From: Baylisascaris procyonis | Taxonomy: Eukaryota; Nematoda; Chromadorea; Rhabditida; Ascarididae | Assembly: GCA_037389465.1 (NCBI GenBank) | Contig: JAZARR010000153.1 | Span: 4,139,001 to 4,203,000 of the forward strand | Length of the DNA: 64,000 bases | Direction: 5' to 3' | Shown here: piece by piece, positions 42,640-57,202 of the stretch | How the letters are laid out: every line of letters starts with the position of its first letter | How positions within the stretch are numbered: the stretch's first letter is position 1 | Position numbers and translations under genes: made by a program | Notes under the pieces: generated by a model | What the model was told of the DNA's origin: nothing | Database searches by the model: none | Seen by the model: only the letters and a program-made list of their open reading frames with translations

Positions 42640-45600
42640 GGCGTTGATGCATACGAACACCTGATATGAAGCACGGAGGAAATTTTTTCATTATGCGCAA
42701 CTGAATTTTGGAAGATAGAAATTCAGCGCAGCACCGTTTTCTAGCGTAGAGCAACCGGGCTGTTAGATCACACCTTCTCTGCGATTATTTCCCATGTGCC
42801 TACTTGATCCGATAATGAAAACATAAAGTATCCCAGGAAACAACGAAAGTGTTTCTTGTGTACGGTGATTAGTCGATGTCGCTATAAAGGATGATAAGGT
42901 AAAGACAAAGGATGAGAGGTCACTCACTCCCTAGTTGGTGATAAGTTGCCTTATTCGTTTGAGAAGGAATAATAGAGAAAATAAATTACCGTACTGAAAG
43001 TACAGCAGCGAGGAGAACGATTAGAGTTATTCAGTAGAGAGCGGTGAATAAATTTTACACGAGTAAGAAAGAAGATACAGTGGCAAGTAGACACTATTCA
43101 CATCGCATAATCAAGAATAAAACAATAGTAGAATAAAAAACCTTCGTCGAACAATAAGCGAATAACTGTATAGTTTAGTGATGAAGATCTGAGAAATACT
43201 ATAGATTCAGCAGTTTGAAAGCTGCAAAAATTACATGTTGTTTGCTCGAAATGAATGCTCACTATATTGCATATCAGCGTTATTCATTAAAAACTCATCA
43301 AAAACATCATTCGTTTCTGAAAGAAACACAAATGTTTCTGCTTTCAATAGCAACATAATCTATAGGAAAAACTCTCTTCTGCATCACAGGTGCATAGTAA
43401 TCACGATGTTCCGTTGAGCGTTTCATTCCTTCTTACTTCTTTCATCTCACGCATAATGTTGCAAGCAATCAGATGAATATGCACAGCATGTGCTTTTTGG
43501 GTTTGCAGAGAAATTCTGGTGCCTTCAGCAGTTTCAGCTCAGACTTATGGTAGTAAAACAGCGTTGGAGAACTCCGATTAGTTCCGATTGAGGAATCACA
43601 GCATTCCCAGTCTTTCTAGAATTTCAGTTCCGGCCCTTCAAAAAATTTTAAGATGCCACCCTACTATGTGCCAATCACAGCTCATTTCACGAATATTGAA
43701 CGTTACTGAATTAAGCGATCGTTGCTTCGCAATGCAAGCCAGCCTATAAACATTATGCTGATGGATAAGACGATTGCAGAGAGACGACAGACACGTTTTA
43801 GAACCATCGGTTAATTTTCATCAATATTTGTGAAAGATTTGAAAGATTAGCGACTGAACTTTTCAAATGAAATCAAGCATAAAATTCCTACCATTCTGTG
43901 GTAGGATTCCTATGTGAAGCAAAAAAAAAAACTACTCCAATCAAGTGCGCTGTGCAGAAAGAACATCTTACGTAGTATTGTAATATGAAAAGAAACAATT
44001 CGCAGAGTATTATAAAACCTAGTTGTTGAAGTCGACTTTTTAGAAATTAAGAGACAATTTCTGAAAAACTGGAATATGGATAATTTCTGAACCACAATTT
44101 TGCGATCGAAAAAGCGCAGTTAGGAAATTCTAGAATGGAAACTCCTTTGCTGTCCTCTTATCAGTCATAAACTGCTATTATTGATTGATAAATGAGAACA
44201 TATTCTACGTTTACTGATAACACACTGCTCAAGGCTTATAACTAGCCTTAAGATGTGACACGAGAGAATACAAAATTTGGCACATTTTGCAACTTCGAAT
44301 TGCTTAAATGCTATCGTTGAATCCTTAATAAAGTTGGCAATCTTATCTGCTCGGTATGACTTATTCAGTAGTTTGAAAAACATAGATGAAAAACGTTGAA
44401 TTGAAAACAGAAATAAAAGCAAAACGTTCTGGTCATATCTAATCAACAAAAACGAGGTCAAGCATATAAAGGAAATAGCATATGAGAGGAATGCACATTT
44501 AAACGAAGAAATAATATTGTTACAGTGACATGTTAGGTAGGATAACTTTGAAAATGAAGGTAAATTACGCAGATGGATTCGCTCAGATTAAAGAACCAAA
44601 AAATTACTTCTACCACGTACGAAGCATTTCTGAATTGTTGAGATAATCAACTGCGTCATCACCACTAGCTTTATGAATATATGGTGCAAGCGATGCCCAG
44701 AATACAGGTGCAAGAAAAAACAGTGCAATGCACAAACATAGACGAATTTTATCTATGCGCAGTTCAGCATGAACATAATCGACTTATGCTGTAAGACGTA
44801 GCAGCGATTTTTATATAGGTAAAGGCTCACCTAAGACTTTAATGATGTCAGTGACAGGTACGCATATCGAAGTTGCTTTCGAAAAAAATAAATGCGTTTG
44901 AAAATAGTGAGACATTCAAAAAAATCAAAAATCCTTCTAACGAACGTGTTTTTTTTTATTCCTTCCTCATTTCCTGCTTTGAAGTTCACCCAAAAACGGA
45001 GTTTAAATTGCGTTGTGAAGAAAATCGTATGGATAACGTTTAAAAAAACTCATCGGCTGAGAGAAATCTGATGGGAATATTACTCCGACAATATTCCTAA
45101 AATTTATAAGAGAAAAACAGAAGGAAAAATTTAACACAGCATAAACAAAGTGGACGGTAAAAGAATTGTGACGGAAGCTTTCAAAAGTTTGCTTTTATAT
45201 TACGACAATTATTGCACTATTCGGAAAGTGAATGGAATTCTTATCAGGGAAAAACTATTTTGCGTTAACAACCATATCAATATGGAATAGCCATCCATCA
45301 TGAAGGACTGCTTTTCAAATGTACTAAAGAATTCAAAACATTTCTCAGTAGCACTCTGACCACGATATTTTTGCAACAAATTGAATAAACTTTAAATTCA
45401 TGTTCGCGTTAGCTATCTTTGGTCAAGCTTCGAACGCTTCTTCAGTCATATTCCGACTTATATTCGACGTATTCTTTCGTTTTTGTGTGTATTTTCTCTT
45501 TTATTGAATACAGGCCACTAATTGATTGCACACTACATTTTGCGCATTAATCAATCGAATTTCAGTGGACAAAAACAGAATAAGCGAGGAAGCATATTAG

Positions 45601-47533
45601 AAAAAATTTAACCAACCACCTTCTCAAATTTTTTCAACAAAAAAGCAGCATATGCAGAGTCATATGGATTCACCGTCATCTGGTGGCCCTCTCAAGAATT
45701 CTTTTAAAAATTCCAGCTTTACCTCCAAAATAGTTACCGTTTTCGGCGCAACTCCAATAAGATAGTTTAGATGGTACGTAAAGCTTGCCTTTCAATGCTG
45801 CCAAATTTGTGCGGTAAAATTTTGGTCTTTCCTAGAACTTCTTTATAGTAGTTTTGGCTCGATACAGCAAAATTGCATTCACAGAACCTGAAGAACTCTG
45901 CCCCTTATCTCGACGCTTGTGAGCGTCTATAATTTTGCCACTGTCCTCGATTGCTCCTGAAATTGAGGTGTGAGCTCGTCGGATCTCACTCTTGCCTGCG
46001 CGGATTTGTAAGCTGGTCAAATTTGCTCCAGACGCTTTATTTCACCAGAAATGAATTCGGCTGAAACTTCACAGAGTGTTTGTCAAAGCAAATTGTACTT
46101 TTAAGATGAACCTGATGTAGTTAACAAAGGGCAACAACATATAATAACAGGCACTGCGAAAACAATAAAATCGGCCACATCGTAGACTCCTTGAAAGGTG
46201 ACATGATGAAACTATTTCGAGTTGCTGCTTCAAAATGACACAACGATTACCGCGGATAACCCAACTCAACTTCAATTCGAATGTTAAGTTCTGTTTAATG
46301 CAATAAAATTACTGAAAATTATAGAATACAACAGTGATTTAGTCGCATTATTCAGGGCACAGTGCAATGCGAGCCAATAGTGTTATGGGCATAGTAAAAG
46401 TTTGCCTAAAGGCGTACAAAAAATGCCCGAAAGAAAGCAAATAGGACGAAGTAAGAAAAAATTGAACGAAATCAATTAAAATAAGAGAAAAAAAGTGAAA
46501 TAAGCCTCATTTCAGTGGAAAAAGATTAAAAATTCTCTAGCGTAACAATTCGGCAAATAGAATATCGGAACTATTTTTGGCCAATAGTGATAGCGATTAG
46601 AGGAACAGAGATGAGATGCTATGATGAGAAACCTAGTCAGTATGGAATATTTCTGAATGAAATTTGAGGTGAAATATGGAAAAATAAAATTGTGACAAGA
46701 AATAAATAATTGATGTATGAAATGTGTTAGCATATGCATAAAGGAAATTGGGCATTAAGAAAGTTAAACACTGAAAGAGACTCAATGCGCAAAAAAATGG
46801 CAAACAATGATAATAGGACGCTGTTGAACTGATAGCATAACGTTCACTTCATTGTATTTCCCCATTGGTTATGCAACAACAACACGACATCATAGAACAT
46901 TCTTCTCATAAAAAACAAAGGTATTTCAACAAACTTTTTACTCTTTTAATTTCAAACTTCCGCTAACTCAACCAAAACTGTGAAATGGTTTGATAAGTGA
47001 TTTTAACGGTGTTTCAAATGGAGAAAGTTTGAAAGGGGGAGAAATTTCAGTCATTCGGCTACGCAATTAGAGCATCTCGAAATTTTGGAGAACATCCACA
47101 ACGACTTTGTTTTTCATTTTTGATCAGCATAATAACTAGTTTTCGATTCTTTCTAATCTATCGATGCTTCATCAAATCGAATTTAAATAGCCCGTTCATC
47201 TTTAACATGTATGAATTACTCGCACTTCAATCATAAAATATTGCTGAGTGTTATAATAAATGATACTATACCTATATGACTCAACTTTTTACTCATTTAT
47301 ATCAACCTCCGGAAGCAGGCAGCAGATAATATGTGACCACGAATACCGAGATACAACAAAACGTTCGTACAGCAACATTTCGATTACCTAGACATTTAAT
47401 AAACAGCAACAGCAACAGCACCTAGATCACAATAACTTAGCGGCATTTTAAAAGAGTAGAGAGCAAATGTAATATAATATCTGCAGGAAACAGATTCCAG
47501 ACTCGAATAACGCGAAACTAAAGGCTATGTTGC

Positions 47534-47535
<2 letters not shown>
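42640..47535. other. AT-rich intergenic stretch
   Basis: No exon series, RNA gene or element recognised on either strand. A small perfect hairpin (CCTACCA-TTCTG-TGGTAGG) is at 43887-43905. Confidence 0.45.
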
Positions 47536-47595
<60 letters not shown>

Positions 47596-47644
47596 GCAAT
47601 CCGCATTCATAGTTCTCTCTGAGCGATCAAAGATACTAGGTGAA

Positions 47645-47686
<42 letters not shown>

Positions 47687-47739
47687 TTCGCAATCCGCAT
47701 TCATAGTTCTCTCTGAGCGATCAAAGATACTAGGTGAAG
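47536..47739. repeat. Compound minisatellite: (AT)n plus an identical 51-bp unit, twice
   Basis: (AT)n at 47536-47591 is followed by a 51-bp sequence (47595-47645) starting CGCAATCCGC and ending ACTAGGTGAAG. A second AT run and a second, identical 51-bp copy (47689-47739) follow. The period is 94 bp. Confidence 0.9.
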
Positions 47740-49113
47740 AAGAAAGATGCACGCATATCGCTTAGCTCGAAACAACAGAGGTCATATCTGCCGCGAATAT
47801 TTCAATGAAGCATTCATTCTCTACAGAACTCGCTATGTCAGTAACATCAGTAAAATCGGAGGTTCTTTACACGTCAGTAGCGATCGCAGCACTAATAATT
47901 CTGTTGCAACCAAAACCTGTGAAAAACGAGCGATTGAATTGAAAATTATCACGCTGCTATTCCGTTTATTGATTATATTTTATCACCTCTCTCTATGTGT
48001 GGATTACATTATCAATTAGTGCTATGGCTAGAGACGTTTAATTTACAACCATTATTACTACTGTGGTTAAATTTAACGATGATATATATTTAAAATCTGT
48101 TTTGATGTAACTGGGGTTTTGGTAATCACAGATCACTAAAAACACTTCATTTACCTATTTAAGAACAATCCATGTATACACTACACGCGTCACTGAAACA
48201 AGGAAGCATAAAAGTATTTCGGATTCAATTTATTGGAAGAGGATAATAGCGACGGACAATGAAGAAGCTTTGCAATATATCGGCAGGTACTTCTGAAGGA
48301 ATATTCCAGGAATTTTTTTATTAATTTCTGTGGATTCAGAGAAAATAACTTCTGAGACTGGAATAAAGACGACAATACATTTAGTTTGATCTTTTATTGC
48401 TTATCCAACGATAGATCTATTCAGACAAACTTTAATTAGACGCGAAAATGCTCACAGGTTGGTCATCAAGTACAGCACACAATACTATCACATTTCGCTA
48501 GCGGAAGAGCAAAATCGGAATCACTGGAAGAAATTACCACAAATGTGAAAATTTATTTAGCGAAAGAAGACATAAACGGCGAATCGAGTAACTGCTGATT
48601 AAAGGCATAAATGACTAGTAGACATATGAACACATACATGAACAGAACACCATAACTATAAAATTTCGTAAGTACGTAGCAAATAAAAATGAGATGAAAT
48701 GAAAAACGAAGCGAATAGAATTAGAAAGAAACTGTAAGATATGAAACGGCGGAATAGATTTCACTCAGTGAAAAACTACGAGAGCTTTCGCGTTAATTGT
48801 AGCGAAAAAATTTTTCGTTCTAAAATATATATAGCGTTGATAAATAATGCAGCCATACCTATACGCCGGTGTACAAAGAAAATGTCGCATATTTGCACTA
48901 AAAGATAACTCGCTGTCATCTATGAGATGGCACCACCACGCGGGCTTATTTCTACAACATCGCAAATAGAGAATGACCTCAGTCTTGGGACAACGAAAGC
49001 CATTTGGAGCAGCAATAAACCAGATGGATAATAAAATTAACCGTTCGGAAATCGCCATCCTCAACGCAAAGATGGGCACATTGCAAAAGTGTAAGGCGTT
49101 TGCGGCAACAATG
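47740..49113. other. No recognised gene
   Basis: AT-rich. Overlapping ORFs of up to 151 codons near 48765-49220 run into the satellite remnant and are not credible genes. Confidence 0.4.
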
Positions 49114-49315
49114 CAATCAATCCCCGAACCTTTCCCAAACAGCAAAACAGCATTGTCAGTCCTAGAAAGCAGTGCAATAGTGAGCCATTTCCTAAGCAAC
49201 CTTGCAATGCCATGAAACATTCCTCAGACAACAAAGCGATAGCACGAACCACTTCTCAAGCAATACTGCAAAACCGTAAACTAATGCAATACCCTCAACC
49301 ACTTCCCAAACAACA
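49114..49315 (-). repeat. Decayed satellite with 32-bp monomers
   Basis: On the minus strand, 32-bp monomers at 49114-49145, 49170-49201, 49202-49233, 49234-49265 and 49284-49315 share a core like TTGYTTGRGAARTGGTT followed by an ATTGC-type end. They are separated by 24- and 18-base pieces where monomers have eroded. The open frames here are a by-product. Confidence 0.65.
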
Positions 49316-49334
49316 AAGCATAATCATCAGTCAT

Positions 49335-52300
49335 ATCCTCCAGAATGTTTCTCACTGCGAGTCATTTCGCAGGCAGCATTCCAATATTGCGAATGAATCC
49401 TTGGAGAGTACGTAACAGGTAAACCATTTCCATAACGATGCTCCGTTCTACTAATTTCCTTTTCAGACAACATCGCAAGACCATGCATGAGTCGTCAACT
49501 GCCACCCAGAACTGCAATATATGGAGTCATGTTTCATTAAGTTATATCGTCATGAAACGTAGACTCATAGATTTCACAAAGTATTAACGATTGCAGTTCT
49601 TTCTATTTCTGAAGGAGAGCCAATTTTTGGGTTTGTAAAATAGTGAATAAGAACGTGGTGAGCGAATTTCAAGACTATCGAAAAGAAATGCGACATGAGA
49701 ACTGAAACAACGAACGGAACGTAGACGCTGCTTTACGTATCGTTCAATAGGTGATTTCCATCTTGGCTCAGCTAAAAGGTCTGATTTTATTTGAAAAGGC
49801 CTTTGTGGAGATTAGTGAATATTATCCAACAATATTAAGAGTACTCATAGCGCAGCTGAACAAGATAGGGAAGCATTTCTTTGTAAAACATTGACTCGAT
49901 CAGTCTCTTCATAAAAAAGAAAGAAATAGAGATGGAAATGAGACAATGGTTTGGCGTTGCCTTTATTCTATCTTCCATAAGGGAACAACATTGTAAAAAA
50001 AGACCTTAGAGCTAGATAGAGACGAAGATTTCAATCGAAACAGTTGCCAAATTATCGTGAGACAAACCGAAGAGTGCCAAAAAAGAATGTAAAATCGGCA
50101 AATATCAGCGCATCTGCACTGAAAATGTCAACGGACGAAAACGTATCGTGAATGATGGTAGCACCTGTCAACTTTGGGAATCGATTCAAGAGATCGTAGC
50201 GAACTTTTTTTGTTGGGATAGAGCAAATTGTGTGAGATATTGAATAAGGGAAACTTATATTGAAAGAAAGCATGAAGTTTATTTGAAAGTATTTGTTAAG
50301 CAATGAGATTCTGCAGTTTTGATTTACCTTTCTGAAATTCACACAACTTCGAACAAACATTTATAAAGGATGTTTAGCACTCACGTCTTGTCAAGGTGCT
50401 AAACTTATTTGGCTCTTTGGAAGGTTTCCATCGATCACCGCTCAAATGCAGGACTCAAATATACATAGACTCATAAGTAGATCCAAAAAACCGTCTATAA
50501 TGATGAACATTTGCAATATTAGCGAATAAAGAGGCAAATTTTTCTTAGCAGCGACCGTTAATCTATTAGAAATACATAACTTATAAGAATGGAAAAGCTG
50601 CAACATGCAGAACAAAGAGGCGGAAAATACTTGAAGGAATTGAATATTTGAAACTCTCAAATAATTAGAACTTTCGAAACTTCAGCACTTCACTCATACT
50701 TGTAGAAATTACAAACAACAAAGATGGTTACATACCAACACATTTTTCTTTCCAGCTCTCTATAGATCTAATAAAATGGCACATCGATAAGGTTCGAATC
50801 GAACAAACGTTGATCGATTTATTTCCTCTGTTTTTCTATCTATACAATCTAATCCTTCCAACACATGCCGGTACCGTTGAAGGTTTATAGACTCTTCATA
50901 TCAGCGAATTAACACTTTTTTGAAGGGATCAACGACAGACAAGTATGAACAACTCATAAACCATCATGTAGAGCAAAATGAATTGGTGAACGAAGCGTTA
51001 TGGTCTCTAATAAGGGGTCGTAAGAGATGCTCGATGAATGAAGCCATCTGACCCCTGTGAGTACGAGCAAATACGTCGCAAAGTCATAAAACAATGTGGC
51101 CTATAAAAGTTGGCAAACACACATGCACAATAAATGTGCTTCATTCTAGTCAGCAATGCCCACTCGACGCTTTGAAGAAAGGCTAATCATTTTTCATCAG
51201 AAAGCCTATCAGTAAGTTATCATTAACGTCAGTATATCATTTAAAGAGTGTATCAAAGGCTTCACTTCCTTTTGAGTATATTTTTGAATAGAAGCTTAAA
51301 AAAATGCTCAATGTTAAAACAACGTTATTTAGCTCCGGCGTTTTTGTATGCTTTTGCAAATACTTTTCGCAATGATCCATCATCGCAGCATCGTATATGC
51401 ACATATGTAAATCTGTGCACAACCTTCTCCACTCTTTATTCACAAAGTGCAAAACTTGCTAGGCACGAAATTGTACGTTTCGTTCATCTCCAATGCCATA
51501 TCTCAAAATGCTTCCTTACTTTCGATGGTGCTTTACGCAGTTAATGCATTAAAAGATTTCTACAAAGTTGCGGCATTATGAGAATGAAAAAAATGGAACA
51601 TTTGCATGTAATCTTACGAGCACTCAGGGCGAAAACTAAATAAAGATAATACATTCCATACATCTTAGATTTTGCCCCTAGTTTGTGGAACTATTATAGG
51701 TGGTGGTGAGCAGGAATGGAAGCAGATTATAGGTGGTGAGTAGGAATGGAAGCAGATATGTCGTGCCCGCTCATGTAGCACACACACTTCTCACATATTT
51801 CGCCCTTAACTCGATTGAGCGATTTCTTTTTGAGAAAACTGCTGGCTAATCGAATATTATTTCAACGGCATTCGCCATGCAAAATTCTACTAGAGGTGAC
51901 AAATCTCTGTGGACTCTAAGCTATAATGACAGTTAATAATGCACCAGCAGAAATTATCCTTGATGAAAAATGAACATAGTATTCATAAGAGTAAAACGTG
52001 GCCATGCCACTGAAATTTTCTAAAGTCAGTAATGTAAATGGTTTTACAGTATACAAGGACTACTGAGACGTAGTTTTTGTAGTTCTATAAAAGACTGTCA
52101 CCGCGTGAATGGAAAAACTGTAGAAAGAATGGTTAATGACCAATACCACCGAATACACCGTATTGTATTGATGTTCTAGAAGGAATCAGAGCCAGAAATG
52201 AATTTTACGCATTGAAATAGCGATACTGTGTTGTATCTATTTGTATCTCACGATATATGTAAGCAATATTTTAGCATACACAGTTTCATGGATAAAATTA

Positions 52301-55300
52301 AATAACACATTTTCAACGATCACATCGCAGAGTAAATCGATCAGAAATTTTACTGATTGGGCAAATCAGATCTTTTATTTCTAAAAGTATTGATACTTCT
52401 TTCGCGAATACTGCAAAATAAAATTCAAGGCGCTCCAAAAACTATAAAATTTTTGCAGGCTGTGTGCAAATAAAGTGAGTGGATGAAATCTCACACATTG
52501 GTCTTGAGTTAACAAATTGAGTGTAGCAAGAATACTGGCATACCTGGTTAAGCGATTGCATGAGGGGCCAAAAAAATAATGAATTATAAGCAGTATGCAT
52601 TCACGTTTTAGTTTTTCGAACTGCTCACAAAAATTTCCCCCAAAAAAGATTTTTTTACGGCTCGGTTGGTATTAAGTGATAATCAATCAATTCAAAGTGC
52701 ATGTGGTTTTGTGCACCTTAGATATTTATGACTCATTTCGAGATTAATGGCGTAACTTTAATGGCAGTTATAAGAGGTTAATCTATAATATTGTACTGAT
52801 CACAATTTATACTTCGAGCTTCAATATTCATAAAATGAAACTTCCAAATGATTGCACACAACATTCGAGAGCACACACACAGGTAAGAAATTGTCATAAT
52901 ATGCTCGCAAATGCAAATTCGCGAATAAGAATAAAAATGAAATTTGTATTTTGTAATATACTTGCTGGTGCCATACCTGCAGTGCTTGTTGCCCAAAGAG
53001 ACCTTAGCAATGTGAGAACAGAGAGAATAGCTGAAGATTAGTGTCAAAGAAGATTACTGGCAACCATATAGACGGTTCGAAATGAATAAGTGAATGATAG
53101 TGATACTCAATGGCGATCGGGTTGCAGGAGATCGACTAAATCGATTCGGCGAATAGGGATAGAGATTCTTTTCCTGAGATCTCTTAGCCCTCTGTGACAA
53201 GGACCTAAAGAAACGTGTGGGAAGGAGACTTTTGCTTACCTTTCGTATTAGAGCTCCCTCTCCTTTTCGCCTGAAAACTCCACCTTTTGCGGCTTTCCAC
53301 CGTTTTTACCCTATAGTAATAATAAGCCAATTTTGAGGAGAAACATTTTTCATAACACCAAGAAGTGATGCCGGAGAAAAAACACTTTGATCTTCTAGGG
53401 GAGGCAGGAGGGGGGGGAGGAGAGATTGGAGGAAAAAAGCGAGAAGAAAAGCAACTTTCTCCAACAGGAAAAGGTAGAAAGCCTCGCCAATTGTCTCGCC
53501 CCACACAGTCAAATCCTACCTCTGCTCACTTCCATTCCTGCTAACGAATTAGTCAGTGCTAGGGCAGCTAAGAGTTAACCTTTACAGTGTTATGCTAGTT
53601 CAAGATATTCAAAATGTGAGAGTGTTCCAAAGTGAAGGCGATTCGTTCTTTGATCTTATCTAGTAGTTCCCAATCCGTTGCGTGCACTGAGCTAATCACA
53701 AGTGTAAAGTGCTTATCGGAGGGCGATTTGAGTGGATGAGGATTTGATAACAGATGTACGGCAGCGAACGGGAGGAGTCGTGTTACATCGAAGGTAACTA
53801 AGATTTACGCGGTGATACCTTCCGAAAGCAGCAGTGATAAACGATCGAAAGCAGCGTAAATTAGGGCCTGTGTTAGATCTAATTTATTGTGCGATCGCAA
53901 CTTCTTTGTTTGTAAGGCTTATTAATTATAATACATGTATGTTAAGTAAGGGACAAATTACTTCGAAATCAGTACGGAAGCGACTAAAGACCTTGCACGA
54001 TACGTGCTTGGGCATTCCCCTTCACTAGGTTTGCCCATTTCAACAGATTTCAAAAACTAATAAAAAACGCTGAATAAGATGTTCACAATTTATTTGGCTT
54101 AGCTGCTCGTTAAAACCTTTTATTCTGCGACCTTTATTGAACTTTTTTTCTGCGACCCAACAGAAGAAGGAAACACAATCCGAGCGACTGGAAACTACAC
54201 ACAAACTGCTTGGAGCTTTTAATTGAGTGAAGTTCCCCTCAGGTTTGACGGACCCACTAGAAAACTGACGTTGCCCTAGGGTGCATAAATATGTTCATAA
54301 AATTTCTCCCTCCAGTTTCAAGGGTGCACGAAGTGAAACTAAGGAACAGACAGGTGAACATGCACACAAATGTGTCGTAATGAGCTTTATAAATGAAAAT
54401 TTGAAAGGATGCATGCAAAATGCAAATGAAGGGAGACTTTTCTGAAAAAAGAGACGTCAGAATATGACATTGAACATAAATTGAGAAGTGAATGAATTCT
54501 GAGGATGTTATTGGCTAGGTGGGACCACATACTATGGCTGCGAAACCGTCTTTCAAAACATGGAATGCTAGGAGTTTTTGGAGTTATAGCACCAGTTTCA
54601 TAATTCAGATGGTTGTGTGTTAAGGAAATGCTAAAATTGAAATTTGTTTGCAACTTTCGGCGCTTGTTACAATAATGATTCTATATTCTGAAAAATGTTC
54701 CCAGTGTAGAAATATTGGCTAATTCCCAATGTTTATGGTTCCTTTTGGTTCTTTTCAGAGCCGATCACATGAGCACTCTTCAATTCGCTGTTAAACTGTT
54801 ATATCTAATGAATACTGTCTATATCGTAGAAGATCTAGGGAAAAGGAAAAACTGCCGGAACTTAAGCATTCCTTAAAGCGTTATTAAGGAGAGAAAAATC
54901 CAGTAATTCCAGGTTAAATTCTTTGAAATTCGGGGAGTAAACTGCTGTTATTGGCAACGGTAAAGCTCACGAAAAGCAATGCGGTCAATCTGTCTCGAAC
55001 ATTCTCTGAAAGTGCGACGTCGGAGACCGAAGAAAGAGACCTATGTGAGCACAGCATTCGAAAATGAGGTGGTGGGAAATAATAAATGCTGTAGGAAAAT
55101 GTTCAACCCCTTTCTGCAAGCTGCGGAGAATACACTTTGCAATTTTGGATGATTTTTCAAGAACACTGAAACAGTGTGACCCTCCGGTGAAGATCAAGCT
55201 CAGTTACAATACCGGCTTCACGGAAATTATTTGTAAAAGAGAGGAGCTTATCCCTTTTATGAATCTCGTGGCATTTCTAGCGGGAAACATTTAACTGCCA

Positions 55301-55452
55301 CAATTTCAACCATTGCCGAATCCATCAAGATCGCTCTGCAGAATGTGGATGTTTCAAATAGTGAGAAACATTTAGGCAGGATAGCGCGATTAACGATAAA
55401 GTTTCAGATAGTGAGCAAATAGCCTGATATCCTCACAAAACGAGCGTAAATT

Positions 55453-55456
<4 letters not shown>
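49335..55456. other. Intergenic stretch with minor repeats
   Basis: No convincing exon series. It contains a tandem duplication at 51693-51755 and a purine-rich tract at about 53395-53460. An ORF at 55064-55294 (plus) has fairly protein-like composition but also a minus-strand rival, with no splice or domain support. Confidence 0.4.
51693..51755. repeat. 33/30-bp tandem duplication
   Basis: ATTATAGGTGGTG..GGAATGGAAGCAG occurs twice in direct succession; the second copy lacks three bases and has one change. Confidence 0.85.

Positions 55457-55510
<54 letters not shown>
55457..55510. repeat. (AT)n microsatellite
   Basis: About 27 uninterrupted TA units. Confidence 0.95.
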
Positions 55511-55514
<4 letters not shown>

Positions 55515-57144
55515 ACCAAACCACAAAATAGCAACGTCAAGTGAGATTTAACGTTTGCTACTGTTATATAACATTCATAGTAAAGGCACCACAGTGCGCA
55601 TGTCCTCGCAAGTGCGAGCGGGTGGACTGCCGAAGTAATGTTTACGAGATTCTTCCGATGTCGACGTAATTGACGACTGCTATCGAATAAACATTTGCAG
55701 CTCTCCGATATTATTGTATAAGCCCTCGTCACAAATCATCATTCATAAATGCGATAAGTTTTTGTTTAACGATAATCTTTTTGATCACGGTGATTCGTTT
55801 AACAAAAATTATAGTGCATTCATATAATGTGTTATTTTTAACAATGTGTTATATTTTTAGCAAAATAATGACATAAGAATCAAAAAAAGTTTTTTTTAAA
55901 TAGAGTAAATAAAATTATGAAGAAATGAAATAAACTAATAACAAATGTTTTTATAACACAACGAAACACAAAAAAAAGGAAATGAAAGATGTAAGAAATG
56001 AAATTCTATGAGTACGACGAATGAAACAAGACTTCTATTGCAGAAATTCCAAACTTCAATCAAATGCAGAAAATTTATTGACGTCATCTCTTCAATAAAC
56101 AATTTTTGCAACAAAAGTACTATAGGGCAATCAGAGTTACTTGAAAGGAATTAATGGTTACTCAAAAGAAATTAATTTCAACTCAACATCAATTCCCATC
56201 CAAGGTTAAATGAACTTTCCTGTTGGCAGAACGCTGTTAGAATAAACGCGTCAATGGCTTTATTGGTGGATTATGTGAGTGTTCGAAACTCGCGTATGTT
56301 GACTGTTTCTCTTTTCTTTAAGATTCAAAGCCTTCTAGGCAAAATGCTTAGGCTTGCAACATACGTTTTGATGCTCGAAAGTGCATACTTGTGGTGCTTG
56401 CATATAAAATACAGCTGACTATTGCAAGAAGATGAATTTCGTGAAGAAAAAGCAGCTGGAAATATTTGCTCATATTAATGTGGAAGTTTTTGTTTATAAA
56501 TCCAAGTAGTGAGAGTAATATTAATTTATATTAATATCAAAAATTTATGGAAAAAGTAAATTAAATGACTTTCAATGAATTCTGCATAGAAAATGAAAAA
56601 CTGCATGAAGAGGAGGGCAAATAAATGAGCATTAAAAAGAGAAGCGATTAAAAGAGGTGCAGGCCGGTAAGACGGATGGCCACCTGGTGATGTGAACTAA
56701 CCCCAAACCGCGCTAGGCGTTAGAGACAAGCCGCACAACCGCCATAGGTCAACAGCAATCGCAAATGCTCAACGCGTCGATAAAGTTCCCCTTGAAGGTG
56801 CGCATCGGAAGATAATATAGCATAGGGCACTAGCGAATGTCGGTGTATCTCTTAACTGGATTTCCTTACACACCACCACCCCCTCCAATTGATTATCCTT
56901 CATTGTACTGCCATCCAACTGTTCTCGCATCTCCATATCAACAATCGCTATTTCCGTGCTTTAGCATCGATCACTGCAATCGTCGCCGTTATATATGAAT
57001 TCGCTTCCTCTCCATTACGTATTAACTGTTAAGATAACATCTTTTACATTGCGATTTCGAGTTGAAGTATTTATATTACCATATTTTAAACCACAAGACC
57101 GCTATTATGGACCTGAGGCTAACATATGTCTTTCAACTTTTCAG
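55511..57144. other. AT-rich intergenic stretch
   Basis: No gene recognised. A short higher-GC segment at about 56655-56810 has no ORF or clear fold. Confidence 0.4.
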
Positions 57145-57202
57145 GAAAATGTCAGTAGGTCGAGCAAAAGGTGAAGTGGAGAGGAAATGTAGGCAGGAGG
57201 AA
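57145..57202 (+). CDS. Weak candidate for a plus-strand first coding exon
   Basis: TTTTCAG, then GAAA, then ATG with 18 codons (MSVGRAKGEVERKCRQEE) and donor GTGAGT. The layout fits a trans-spliced first exon, but I found no matching second exon. Confidence 0.2.

Noticed and set aside
48765..49220. 151-codon minus-strand ORF
   Set aside because: Its 5' half is explained by the decayed 32-bp satellite.
53205..53512. Overlapping minus-strand ORFs of 68-99 codons
   Set aside because: They translate a purine-rich low-complexity tract (53395-53460) and have no domain.
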